64,000 nt of DNA. Source: Pirellulaceae bacterium (GTDB taxonomy: Bacteria > Planctomycetota > Planctomycetia > Pirellulales > Pirellulaceae). The notes beneath the pieces were generated by a model that saw only the letters and a list, made by a program, of their open reading frames with translations, did no database searches and was not told the origin of the DNA. The stretch's first letter is position 1; each line of letters starts with the position of its first letter. Positions 1 to 8,899 of the stretch are shown here, one piece after another. The stretch lies in contig JAHDXO010000004.1 of NCBI GenBank assembly GCA_023382975.1, positions 98,840 to 162,839 on the forward strand. The letters are read 5' to 3'. The position numbers and the translations under genes are program-made.

Positions 1-185
1 AATTGGAAGCGATGCTGAAGAACCTCGACAAGAACTCGGATGGCAACATCACGAAGGAGGAGGCGGGCGGCGCCGCGTGGTTCGACCGCCTGGATCAGAA
101 CCAGGACGGTGTGATCGATGCCGCCGAGTTGGAGAGACTTCGAAAGGCCCAGGGCGCCGACGGCAACCGAGGCGCCAACGATTAG
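1..185 (+). CDS. EF-hand protein, C-terminal fragment
   Basis: The gene begins before the window; the frame is open from the left edge to a TGA at 183-185, leaving about 60 residues. Two canonical 12-residue EF-hand loops are visible: DKNSDGNITKEE and DQNQDGVIDAAE, with Asp at 1, Asn or Asp at 3 and 5, Gly at 6 and Glu at 12. The tail is short and charged. The pair closely resembles the EF-hand pair in the gene starting at 17123. Calcium binding is expected from the motif. Whatever domain precedes it is outside the window. The next gene starts 24 bases downstream on the same strand. Confidence 0.8.
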   Translation, partial: LEAMLKNLDKNSDGNITKEEAGGAAWFDRLDQNQDGVIDAAELERLRKAQGADGNRGAND

Positions 186-209
186 CTCGAATGGACTGGC
201 TCACCAACC

Positions 210-1604
210 ATGAAAGCAATCGTCACGATTGGCTGCTTGGCAGTTGTCATCCTCAGTCCCGCGCTTGCGGCGCGGGATTCGCGTGGACCTGCTGCAGCCC
301 GCAGTTTCGACGTCGAGGATGTGCCGCTCACGTCGCCGGGCTGCGCGTTCAGCGATCCTGAATTCAACGACCGCGTGCACCGCGTCACGTACTGGGATTT
401 CAGCCAACCGGGCAACATCAAGGTCCTTGTTGGCCAACTCGATCCCACGACGGGGCTCTTCCAGAAACCGCCCGGACGCGATTACCTCGTAGCCGAGGGC
501 GTCTCCCCGTTCTTCAAGAACGGCCAGTGGTGGGCGCACAACGGTCCGGAGTGGGGCTGCGACCGAAACGGCTGGGCCGTCTTCTTCACCAAGGAAGACG
601 CCAACGGCGCCCGGCAGCTCTGGCGAGCCACGCAAACCGGCGCAGGCTACGATGCGCGCCAACTCACCACGCTGTCCAGCGGAGCCTGTGGCGGCCTATT
701 CACGCAAGACGCCATGGCCGCCGACACGGGCCTGATGTTCTACTCGCCCGATCAGGACACCGTGGTGTGGGCGTCGGCTTCCGCACCGAATACGATTCAC
801 GAGTTGCCCGGCTTCCGTGCGTTCAGATCCATTTCGCACTGGGTACCCGGAACGAATTGGATCACCTTCGTGCGGGCCGCTAGCAGCCCGGCGTCGCCGC
901 AGCTTGTCTATCTCGACACGAAAACCGGTATCGTCCACCAAGTCAGCGACGAACCGGGCGACAAGTTCGATGCGTGGGGTTTCCGCGCTCCGGAGTTCGG
1001 CGGCGAACTGCTGATGATGTGCGTTATCGACCGGCGGCAAATCGCCATCTACCGCGACTTCGCCAAGGACGGCAGCCCCTGGAAACGCATCGCCACTCTC
1101 ACCATGCCGGCGGATGCGCCCCACACGCACATCTACTCGGTCGAGCCAATCGCCCCCGAGACCGGCGTGAACGGAATCTCCTGGTTTTCTTTGAATGCGA
1201 TGGCCGGAACGACCGGCCGTAATCTCGGTGCCACCGGACGTTCATCCAAGGACGGTTCCATCTGGGTGCTCAGCCTCGGTAACGATCCAGCCAAGCGCAT
1301 CCCCCGCCGAGGCTGTGAAGAAACTGGGACAGGCACCTTCGCGAATGCTGGTTTTCCAGGGTCTTCACCGTTTCCGCTCGGAGCCAGTCCGATTTTTTCA
1401 CAGCCTCGCCGCGTGGATGAGGGCGCGATCAGCGGCATTGAGACGGCGCGCTACGAGGCGGAGTCCCTGCTCGGCAAGAACGAGGTGTTCATCTACTACG
1501 AGCGCCGATCGCCGGAGACCGGCCGCGGCGAGATTCGCCGCTGCCGGACGGGAATCCGTGTGGAGTACGAGGCAAAACACGGGACAAGGAGAATGGGGAA
1601 ATGA
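210..1604 (+). CDS. Secreted TolB-like beta-propeller protein with an in-frame repeat insertion
   Basis: A 464-residue protein with a cleavable signal peptide (about residues 1-20, hydrophobic core ending at ALAA). The body has spaced segments such as GPEWGCDRNGWAVFF, FRSISHWVPGTNWITF and WGFRAPEFGGELLM, which recur in the middle of the protein encoded at 3328-5991 (PEFGCDRDGWSVFY, WHAPEFGDEILI). This suggests a TolB/WD40-like beta-propeller with no visible catalytic motif. Residues about 367-400 are encoded by a palindrome-ended repeat (1308-1408) that keeps the frame and interrupts the C-terminal part; downstream homology resumes at NEVFIYYERRSPETG. The last four bases overlap the start of the next gene, which suggests translational coupling. 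The ligand is unknown. Confidence 0.75.
   Translation: MKAIVTIGCLAVVILSPALAARDSRGPAAARSFDVEDVPLTSPGCAFSDPEFNDRVHRVTYWDFSQPGNIKVLVGQLDPTTGLFQKPPGRDYLVAEGVSPFFKNGQWWAHNGPEWGCDRNGWAVFFTKEDANGARQLWRATQTGAGYDARQLTTLSSGACGGLFTQDAMAADTGLMFYSPDQDTVVWASASAPNTIHELPGFRAFRSISHWVPGTNWITFVRAASSPASPQLVYLDTKTGIVHQVSDEPGDKFDAWGFRAPEFGGELLMMCVIDRRQIAIYRDFAKDGSPWKRIATLTMPADAPHTHIYSVEPIAPETGVNGISWFSLNAMAGTTGRNLGATGRSSKDGSIWVLSLGNDPAKRIPRRGCEETGTGTFANAGFPGSSPFPLGASPIFSQPRRVDEGAISGIETARYEAESLLGKNEVFIYYERRSPETGRGEIRRCRTGIRVEYEAKHGTRRMGK
1308..1408. repeat. Palindrome-ended repeat inserted in a coding region
   Basis: A 101-bp segment bounded by a perfect 12-bp inverted repeat: CGAGGCTGTGAA at 1308-1319 and TTCACAGCCTCG at 1397-1408. 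Just inside the ends are AAACTGGGACAGGCACC and, facing it, a similar but diverged arm. It sits inside the gene at 210-1604, is open in that frame and adds about 34 residues missing from the related domain at 3328-5991. From memory, very similar GGTGCCTGTCCCAGTTTTTTCACAG sequences are dispersed in planctomycete genomes, but no search was possible. Confidence 0.65.
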
Positions 1605-3331
1605 AAACGGTGTCCTTGGTCGTCGTCATCGCAGCCGCAGTGTGGGCCGCGGAGCAGGCAGGCGGCCTTGCCGAGCGGTTCAAGCAACTCGACCGCAACG
1701 GCGATGGCAAACTGAGCGCGGAGGAAGTCGCGGCAATGCCGAGTCTGGCGCGGTTGCTCCCAGTGGCGGACACGGACACGGATGGGGCGCTGTCGCGGGA
1801 CGAAATTCGCGCGGCTTCGAAAAAGTGGCCGGCACTCGCCGGTTTGCTTGGCGGCGCGGCGGGCGAGGCGAAGAAGCCTGCGTCCACACAGCCACGCGCG
1901 CCCGGCGCCACACCGCAGCGGATTCCTCCGAATACACGGCCCATTGATCCGAAATGGGGACCGGACATTGAGCCGAAGGAAACCACGCTCAAGTTCACAT
2001 TCCAGCCCGACTACCTGCCGGGCACGAAGGACGCCAATGGTGAAGTGCTCGGCGGCACGGAACTGTTGCGGCTCGCGGCCCACGACGGGAAACTCTTTGG
2101 CGCTGTCGGTTATTTCGCTCAAGACCCCGCGCAACGTCGCGCGCCGGGCGCCCAGGTCGTGCGCAAAGACTCCGCCGCGAGCGGCTGGATGGTGGACGCG
2201 ACGTTTCCCGATTACGTCCGCGTGGACACACTGGTCGCCGCGACGTTCAGCGTGGATGCAAGTGGGCGAAAACTCGATCAGCCCGTCACGATGCTCGTCG
2301 CCGGTTTGTGGTGGCGAAAAGTGAAGCCGTGGGGCGTGAACGAGGACGAACCCACATCCGTTGCGGTGCGCGACGATGCCACGGGCAAGTGGACCATCAG
2401 CACCATGGCCACCGCCACCGGCGGTTCACCAGGCGATGTGCGCGCGTTGGCGATGCACACCGACGCCGAGACCGGCCGCCAATGCCTTTTCGCCGGCGCG
2501 GGCGATGGTCGCGTCTATCGTGGTGCCTACGATCCCGCTGCGCCCGGGCGTCTCGGATGGGAAGTTGACCCCGGCCTCCCCAAGACGGCTCGACTCGTCA
2601 CGTTTACCGAATGCGACAGCGCGCTCTACGTCGCCGGCGGCTTGGTCGAAAACAACGGCATCAACCCGATGCGCGGCAATGTCTCGGCCGATGACATCCG
2701 TCGTGACGGCGGCCTATTCCGCCGCGTGGATGGGGCCGATTCGCGGTGGGAACTGGTCTATCGCTGGCCGTTCGACGGACCGCGGTTCAACGAGCATCTG
2801 ATGCGCGGCCTCAGCGTCGTCCCCGACCCGCAGAATCCGAGCAGACACGTCATCGTCGGCGGACTCGAAGACCCGCCGTTGATCCAGCGCATCGATCCCG
2901 CCACCGGCAAGGCCACCGACGAATTAAACTACATGAAATACTTCCAGCGCCTTTTCGGCGGTCGTCCGAATGCCGGTTTGTGGGTCAGCGGCGCGATCAT
3001 GAACCAACTGGAACCCTTCACCGATCCCCGCACCGGCGAGCGGATGCACTTGGTCACCAGCTACATCATGCACCCGAAAGACCCGGAAGCGCCGCACAAC
3101 GGCGCTTGGTTCCTCGTGCGCAAGCTCGATGGCACCTACGCGCACGGCACCATCTATCCCGAAGGCGACCTGCCATCGGGACAAAGCCTGCATGGTGTCC
3201 GCACGATCATCGAGTCCCCGTTCCCCGAGGAGCGCGGCAAGGTCTGGTATTTCGCCGGCCACTGCGTCGAACGCCGGCACTTCCACAACACCGCGTGGAT
3301 TTACAAAGGCACGCTGAAGGAGAAACCGTGA
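1601..3331 (+). CDS. Secreted EF-hand and beta-propeller-like protein
   Basis: A 576-residue protein. The start ATG overlaps the previous stop (ATGA) and follows a GGAGAATGGGGAA leader. It has a signal peptide (about 1-17), then two EF-hand loops at residues 31-42 (DRNGDGKLSAEE) and 57-68 (DTDTDGALSRDE), then a Pro/Ala linker. The remaining ~450 residues are shared with the C-terminal part of the protein at 6014-8899 and with the protein at 17123-18775. Shared landmarks include DYLPGTKDANGE, GLFRRVDG, HPDTGER-like and a final AWIYKGTLKEKP. The domain looks like a repetitive beta-rich propeller; I cannot name its family. No catalytic residues are evident. A fragment of a fourth copy survives at 24615-24790. 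Confidence 0.8.
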   Translation: MKTVSLVVVIAAAVWAAEQAGGLAERFKQLDRNGDGKLSAEEVAAMPSLARLLPVADTDTDGALSRDEIRAASKKWPALAGLLGGAAGEAKKPASTQPRAPGATPQRIPPNTRPIDPKWGPDIEPKETTLKFTFQPDYLPGTKDANGEVLGGTELLRLAAHDGKLFGAVGYFAQDPAQRRAPGAQVVRKDSAASGWMVDATFPDYVRVDTLVAATFSVDASGRKLDQPVTMLVAGLWWRKVKPWGVNEDEPTSVAVRDDATGKWTISTMATATGGSPGDVRALAMHTDAETGRQCLFAGAGDGRVYRGAYDPAAPGRLGWEVDPGLPKTARLVTFTECDSALYVAGGLVENNGINPMRGNVSADDIRRDGGLFRRVDGADSRWELVYRWPFDGPRFNEHLMRGLSVVPDPQNPSRHVIVGGLEDPPLIQRIDPATGKATDELNYMKYFQRLFGGRPNAGLWVSGAIMNQLEPFTDPRTGERMHLVTSYIMHPKDPEAPHNGAWFLVRKLDGTYAHGTIYPEGDLPSGQSLHGVRTIIESPFPEERGKVWYFAGHCVERRHFHNTAWIYKGTLKEKP

Positions 3332-5991
3332 GACTGATCATCACGACTGTCAGCCTGTCAGCCGTTCTCGCCTGCCTCACTCTCTCAGCGCAGGAAAGGC
3401 AGTCCGCCCGCACTGGCAGCCCTGCCGAACGGTTCAAGCAACCCGACCGCAACGTGGCGGCGATGGAGGCGGCGCGGCACTATAGCGAATCCAATGGCGG
3501 CCAGGGGATGCTGGTGAGACTCGACGGCCAGATCATCTTTGAGGGCTATGGGAACGGTGGCGGCAAGGACCGCGCCCAAATGCTGGCCAGCGGCACAAAG
3601 AGTTTTGTGGGTGTGGCCGCGATGGCGGCAGTCGAGGACGGCCTGATTCGGCTCGACGACCGGGCGTGCGAGTCGCTGACGGAATGGCAGAATGACCCTG
3701 TCAAGTCGCAGATTACCTACCGGCAACTGCTCACGCTGACCAGCGGCCTGACCGCCGGCGCGCTCTTCGAACACCTCGATACCGACCGTGACGGCAAGGT
3801 GAGCAAGGAGGAGTTCCGCAAGCTCGCGTCCTTGGGCCAGGGACGCCTGCGCGGCCGTCCCGAACTCGTCGAAAGCCTCTACGAGCAGCTCGACACCGAC
3901 CGTAGCGGCACCCTCTCCGAGGAGGAATTTCGAGGACTGGCCCGTCTGCGCCCAGGACCGCCGCCCCCTGCCCCGTCCGGGGAAATGTCCGCTTTCGAAC
4001 CGCTCTGGCGCGACGCCATTGATCCCGAGCTTCTGCAGCACGAGGCGCTGATGACCTACCAGAATTCCCGCGGCGCCATCCTGCTGGAACACCTCGATCC
4101 CGCGACCGGATCGGCCGACCCGAAAACGCCGCGCCTTGTCCTCGACAGCGGTGCGGCCAACCTTCGCCAGACCTTCAACGGCCCTGAGTTCGGCTGCGAC
4201 AGGGACGGCTGGTCCGTCTTCTACACCAAGGCCGATAGCGAAGTCCTTAAGCTCTGGCGGGCGCGCCTCGTGGACGGCGTTCCCCAGGCTGCGCCGGTCT
4301 TCGCCGACGGCCTGCACCGCCAGTCGGTCCTCGCCAGCAGGGGCACCGAAGCCGCCAGCACCCGCCTGATCTACCTCAAGGGCGATCTCTCGGACGGAGC
4401 GTTTCACTGGACCGACCTTGCCGAGCCGCAGCGCGAGACTCGCATCGTGCGCACCATGGGAGTGGACTCGCCGCGGTGGATCGACAACACCCCGTTCTTC
4501 GTCTTCGCCGAGGCCGAGGGATCGGACCGCGGGCAGGTCAAGTTGCACGACACGGCCACGGGCCACACCACCGTGGTCTCCCGCGACGCCGGTGTGAAAT
4601 CCTTCGCCTACGGCTGGCATGCGCCCGAGTTCGGCGATGAGATTCTCATCCTCGCGCTGGTGGACGCTGCCGCCATCGGCGTCTGGCGGCAGAACTCGCC
4701 GAGCCATTGGGAGCGAGTCCAGACCATCGCGCCGCCGGCGGAGTCGCGTCACAAGGTCATCGGCTCACCGGAGCCGCTCGTATGTGCGGGGCGCTCCTAC
4801 ATCAGCGCCGTGCTCAAGAGCGAGGGCGGCACGTTGACCTTCCGCGATTCGGAGGTGTGGCTCTTTGGCGTGCAGGCTCCCGACGCTCCGCCCTACGCCG
4901 AGCGAGTGAACGCCGCCGACGGCGATCGCACCCGGAGCGATCCCGAGACGCTCGTCTCCGGCAACCGAGTCCACGTCTACTACAACATCTACGACCCGGA
5001 AGACGGCTACCTCATCGGCCACCGCCAGGTCCTTCCCCGAGGCCCGGAAGCGCGGCCCCCGAAGCTAGCCGCCAACCCGGCATCCTCAGCGAAAGACTAT
5101 GCCTGGGAAACCGAACGCGGACCGCTGGAGATCGCCACCGTGCCCGAACTCATTCTGCGCGACGCGGCGCGGAGCAAGGAGCTGCGCGTGCGCATCAACC
5201 ATCCGCTCGAGGGCGGCCCCTATCCCATCGTCCTGTTTTCCCACGGCGCGTGGGGCAGCAAGGACGGCCACCTGACGCTGACCGAGTTCTGGGCCAGCCA
5301 CGGTTATATCACAATCCAGCCCGACCATACCGACTCGCGCGCGCTCGGTGTGAAGGTCGGTGACCAGAAGGTCTTCCGCGACTGGCAGAGCCGCCCGGCG
5401 GACGTGTCCTTCATCCTCGATTCGCTCGCGGAGATCCAGACGAAGGCGCCCGCCCTCAACGGAAAAATGGACGTACAGCGTATCGGCATGAGCGGCCACT
5501 CGTATGGGGCGAACACCGCGCAGCTCATCGGCGGCGCAAAGACATTCATAGCCGGCCGCGAAACGAGTTTTGCGGAGCCGCGCGTGACGGCAGTCGCGCT
5601 GCTCTCTGGCCAGGGGCCCGGCGAGATGCTCACCGAGAAATCGTGGGAGCACTTCACCAAGCCCTTTCTCGTGATGACCGGCTCGCGCGATGGTCCCACC
5701 CGCACCGGCCAGCCGGCCGTGTGGCGCAAGAAGCCCTACGAACTCAGCCCGCCCGGCGACAAGTATCTTATGTGGGTCGAGGGTATGGACCACGGCTTCG
5801 GCGGTATCTCAGGTTTGAAGGACGGGTTGGTGAAGTTTCAGTCCAACCAAGACCACATCCGTTACACGAAGATAATCACGCTCGCGTTTTGGGATGCATT
5901 TTTGAAGGGCGACCTGGAGGCGAAAGCGTATCTCGCCTCGGACGCGCTGCCCTCGTTCAGCAAGGGCATCGTGAAAGTGGAGCACAAGTAG
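3328..5991 (+). CDS. Chimeric secreted protein: truncated beta-lactamase-like, EF-hands, TolB-like propeller, alpha/beta hydrolase
   Basis: The GTG at 3328 is chosen because AAGGAG precedes it, it overlaps the upstream stop (GTGA), and it opens a signal peptide nearly identical to that of the gene at 20987. The frame is open upstream to 2746, but that part only shadows the previous gene. The 887 residues contain: a broken EF-hand stub (AERFKQPDRN, residues 33-42); a serine beta-lactamase-like start with SGTK (88-91) that stops near residue 143 before the Tyr and KTG-type motifs; two EF-hand loops (about 150-161 and 189-200); a TolB-like propeller related to the gene at 210; and an alpha/beta hydrolase with nucleophile elbow GHSYG (Ser about 725) and a likely His in MDHGFGG. 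The lactamase part is probably inactive; the hydrolase looks intact. Confidence 0.75.
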   Translation: MRLIITTVSLSAVLACLTLSAQERQSARTGSPAERFKQPDRNVAAMEAARHYSESNGGQGMLVRLDGQIIFEGYGNGGGKDRAQMLASGTKSFVGVAAMAAVEDGLIRLDDRACESLTEWQNDPVKSQITYRQLLTLTSGLTAGALFEHLDTDRDGKVSKEEFRKLASLGQGRLRGRPELVESLYEQLDTDRSGTLSEEEFRGLARLRPGPPPPAPSGEMSAFEPLWRDAIDPELLQHEALMTYQNSRGAILLEHLDPATGSADPKTPRLVLDSGAANLRQTFNGPEFGCDRDGWSVFYTKADSEVLKLWRARLVDGVPQAAPVFADGLHRQSVLASRGTEAASTRLIYLKGDLSDGAFHWTDLAEPQRETRIVRTMGVDSPRWIDNTPFFVFAEAEGSDRGQVKLHDTATGHTTVVSRDAGVKSFAYGWHAPEFGDEILILALVDAAAIGVWRQNSPSHWERVQTIAPPAESRHKVIGSPEPLVCAGRSYISAVLKSEGGTLTFRDSEVWLFGVQAPDAPPYAERVNAADGDRTRSDPETLVSGNRVHVYYNIYDPEDGYLIGHRQVLPRGPEARPPKLAANPASSAKDYAWETERGPLEIATVPELILRDAARSKELRVRINHPLEGGPYPIVLFSHGAWGSKDGHLTLTEFWASHGYITIQPDHTDSRALGVKVGDQKVFRDWQSRPADVSFILDSLAEIQTKAPALNGKMDVQRIGMSGHSYGANTAQLIGGAKTFIAGRETSFAEPRVTAVALLSGQGPGEMLTEKSWEHFTKPFLVMTGSRDGPTRTGQPAVWRKKPYELSPPGDKYLMWVEGMDHGFGGISGLKDGLVKFQSNQDHIRYTKIITLAFWDAFLKGDLEAKAYLASDALPSFSKGIVKVEHK

Positions 5992-6013
5992 CCGCAGGAG
6001 CGCAGATGTTGAC

Positions 6014-8899
6014 ATGAAAACGGCCATCACACTCATCACTCTTTCACCGCTTCTCGTCTATGTCGCCGCCTCGGCGCAGACGCAACAACGCGCTGCCGCT
6101 GGCGGCTTCGCGGATCGGTTTGAACAACTTGATCGCAACGGCGACGGCAAGCTCACGCGGGATGAAATGCAGCAATCGCCTCTGTTCGAGCAGTGGGATG
6201 CAAACAAGGATGACGCGGTGACGATGGAGGAGGTACAGTCTTTTTATTCGAAGCGGCAGCCACGGCAGTCTGCTACGAAGCGACCCACCACAGCGCCCTC
6301 GCGTCGAGCGACTGAACCACTGAACGCGGTGTCTTCGCTCGCCAAGCCCTCGTTGGAGGTTTGCCTGAGCGCCAGCGATGCGGAGCAGGCGACCAAGTTC
6401 TTTGCTGAGGGCCTCGGGTTGGCCGCGCGCGGCGAGCCGCGGGGCGGTGCTGCAGGAGTGGCGATGCGGATGCTGCTATTCACGGCGGGCCACTCGACCG
6501 TCAAGGTACGCGTGTATCTGCAGCCGCCCGCAAAACTGCCGGCCGACATCGCCGCGCGCAACGGACTGCGCGTGCTGACGATTCCGGTGGAGAGACTCGA
6601 TGACGTGGTGGCAAGGTTGAAACGGCTCGGCTTCGAGGTCACGGACGCGAAGCAGGCCGGCACGACACGTTGGGCGCTCGCGCGCAACGCGGACGGCACC
6701 GCGTTTGAACTCGTCGAGACACAACCCGGCGCGGCGCGAGATTTGGAGATCGGCCTCGTGGTGCCGGACCTCGCCAAGGCGCGCGAGTTTTTCACCGGCG
6801 TCTATGGCGCGCTGGAATTGCCGGAGGCGACGAGCCGCGTGTTGCCGGGCGAAAAAGAGTTGCGGTTCACCACCGGCGCGACGCTCTTCAAGTGCTGGGC
6901 ACCGAAGGGCCAACGCGAATCGGACACGGGCAAGATTCCCGACGTGCTTGGTTTCCGCTACGTCACGCACAACGTCCGCGATACGCGGGCGTTGCATGAC
7001 GCACTCACCGCCAGCGGTGTCGATGTGGCGGCGCCGCTGGCCAGTTACCAAGGCGTCGCGAGCTTGTTCATGTTGCGCGGGCCGGGCGGAGCGCTGTTGG
7101 AATTCGTCGGCCCGGCGGCGGCGGGCGTGGGCGGCGCGGGCGTGGCGGACCGGGCAGGGGCGGCCCGGATTCCGCAGCAGATGCAGGATTTGTTCAAACG
7201 CCTGGACCGCAACGGCGACGGCAAGCTCAGCCCACAAGAACTGCCGAACGCGGAGCGGTTCAAACAGATGGACGCCAATGGCGACGGCTTTGTCACGCTG
7301 GAGGAAGCAGCGAAGGCTTTCGTCCCAGGCGGCGGCGCGGGCGCTCAGCGCGGGTCTCCCGACCCCGCCGAAACGCCCGACCGTCAGGTCTCCAGCGAAT
7401 CAGGGAGACCTGCGGTCGGCCCGGTGGCTCGGTCGGGAGACCGGCCACAGCGCGCGTGGGGAGACTGGCCACAGCGCCCCGTGACCGGCAAGGAACCGGA
7501 ACTGCATCCGCCGGCGGACCGCGCGTTCCTCGATTTCAAGTTCACGACCGATTACTTCGCGGCTCGGCAGCCGGGGGACAGCGAGCTGGCCAAGGCCACC
7601 GAGGCCAACGCACTCGTGCCGCACAACGGCATGCTCTACTGCTGCGTGAGCTACATGCCAGAGTCGAAGCGTCTAACGGACCTGAACCCGGAAGTGCTCG
7701 TCAAGAAGTCGGCCACCTCGCCCTGGGAAGTCGATCTGGAAGTCGGGCCGGAGTTCATGCGGCTGAGCATCATCAAATCGGTTTCCTTTACCACCGATGG
7801 AAAAGGCAACAAGCTGCCAGAACCCGTCTCCGTGCTGGTCTGCGGCACAGGCGCGTGGCGCTCGCAGCCGACCGGCGTGTATGTCTTCTCTCGCAACGAC
7901 GCCACCGGCCAATGGACAAAGTCGCTGCTGACCGCAAACCGCTGGAACCGCGAGAAGACCAACCACACCACCGACGTACGGACGATCTGGGACCATGTCG
8001 ATGCCGTGACCGGCGTGCATTATATTTTCGCCGGATCGGCAAGCGGACGTATTTTCCGCGGTGTCTATGATCCCGCTCAGCCGGGCCTCATCGCGTGGGA
8101 TCTCAAGCCCGAACTCGACGACATGGTGGGCCATTTCCTCTGCGCCGCCGAGGCGAACGGGGTGCAATACGTCGGCGTGGCCTACGGCCCGACCAAGGAG
8201 GACGTGCGGCAGATCAAAGAGCGTCCGGTGAAAGACCACGGCCTCTTCCGCCGCGTGGACGGGCCGGACGCGCATTGGGAGTGGATTCCGATCAAGGAAT
8301 GGGAAGACCCGAACGAGCCCGGCCGCTCGCTTCGCACCGCGCAACTCCGCGGCATGACCGCCGTGCCCGCGCCCGACGGAAAAGGCGAGGTCTTGCTCGT
8401 CGCCTGGGACACGCGCGACGCGGCAATCGAGCGGATTGACCCGCGCAATAACTTCAAGATGACCGTGGAGTTAGATGTGCGCGACTATTTCGCGAAACAG
8501 TGGGGCCGCCCGGTTGGCATCAGCACGTTTGCCTACAACGATATGCTGCCCGTCACGCATCCCGACACCGGCGAGCGCGCCCATCTCATCGGCCTGTGGC
8601 TGGTGGACCCGCACGGCGAAGGGAACGAGATCGGCAAGAGTTCGTGGTACCTCGTCCGCTACGCCGACGGCACCTATCATTATCAGCGCATCTGGGATGA
8701 ACAGAACCCACTGACGGACGCCAAATACGGCCTGCGAGGTTGCCGCAGCATCCGTCCCTCGCCGTTCCCCGAGGAAGCCGGCCGCGTCTGGTATTTCTGC
8801 GGCTTCGACCAGACCGGTGCCCGCGGCGCCGGCGCCACCGGCCCGGCGGCGTGGATCTACAAAGGCACTTTACCTCAATTCACCAAGGACGCACCATGA
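6014..8899 (+). CDS. Secreted EF-hand, double VOC and beta-propeller-like fusion
   Basis: A 961-residue protein starting 22 bases after the previous stop. Order: signal peptide (1-22); EF-hand pair (loops at 40-51 and 62-73, the second with Asp instead of Gly at position 6); two tandem glyoxalase/VOC-like modules (about 105-235 and 240-360, with LEVCLSASDAEQATKFF and LEIGLVVPDLAKAREFF); a second EF-hand pair (about 395-440); a repeat-derived linker (about 446-489); and the propeller-like domain shared with 1601-3331 and 17123-18775, ending in AWIYKGTL. VOC modules often bind a metal and act as isomerases, dioxygenases or resistance proteins; I could not assign metal ligands, so function is open. 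The stop overlaps the next start (ATGA). Confidence 0.75.
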   Translation: MKTAITLITLSPLLVYVAASAQTQQRAAAGGFADRFEQLDRNGDGKLTRDEMQQSPLFEQWDANKDDAVTMEEVQSFYSKRQPRQSATKRPTTAPSRRATEPLNAVSSLAKPSLEVCLSASDAEQATKFFAEGLGLAARGEPRGGAAGVAMRMLLFTAGHSTVKVRVYLQPPAKLPADIAARNGLRVLTIPVERLDDVVARLKRLGFEVTDAKQAGTTRWALARNADGTAFELVETQPGAARDLEIGLVVPDLAKAREFFTGVYGALELPEATSRVLPGEKELRFTTGATLFKCWAPKGQRESDTGKIPDVLGFRYVTHNVRDTRALHDALTASGVDVAAPLASYQGVASLFMLRGPGGALLEFVGPAAAGVGGAGVADRAGAARIPQQMQDLFKRLDRNGDGKLSPQELPNAERFKQMDANGDGFVTLEEAAKAFVPGGGAGAQRGSPDPAETPDRQVSSESGRPAVGPVARSGDRPQRAWGDWPQRPVTGKEPELHPPADRAFLDFKFTTDYFAARQPGDSELAKATEANALVPHNGMLYCCVSYMPESKRLTDLNPEVLVKKSATSPWEVDLEVGPEFMRLSIIKSVSFTTDGKGNKLPEPVSVLVCGTGAWRSQPTGVYVFSRNDATGQWTKSLLTANRWNREKTNHTTDVRTIWDHVDAVTGVHYIFAGSASGRIFRGVYDPAQPGLIAWDLKPELDDMVGHFLCAAEANGVQYVGVAYGPTKEDVRQIKERPVKDHGLFRRVDGPDAHWEWIPIKEWEDPNEPGRSLRTAQLRGMTAVPAPDGKGEVLLVAWDTRDAAIERIDPRNNFKMTVELDVRDYFAKQWGRPVGISTFAYNDMLPVTHPDTGERAHLIGLWLVDPHGEGNEIGKSSWYLVRYADGTYHYQRIWDEQNPLTDAKYGLRGCRSIRPSPFPEEAGRVWYFCGFDQTGARGAGATGPAAWIYKGTLPQFTKDAP
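7353..7478. repeat. Nested palindromic repeat forming an in-frame linker
   Basis: GGTCTCCCGACC at 7353-7364 pairs perfectly with GGTCGGGAGACC at 7431-7442. Inside lies a second inverted pair, CAGGTCTCC (7385-7393) and GGAGACCTG (7404-7412). GGCCACAGCGC then occurs twice in direct orientation (about 7443-7453 and 7467-7477). The segment encodes a Pro/Arg/Ser-rich linker between the second EF-hand pair and the propeller of the gene at 6014. It looks like a repeat element captured in the coding frame. Confidence 0.6.

Noticed and set aside
2746..3327. Open frame extending the gene at 3328 upstream to 2746
   Set aside because: It runs inside the propeller gene at 1601-3331 in another frame; the GTG at 3328 has a ribosome site and a signal peptide.
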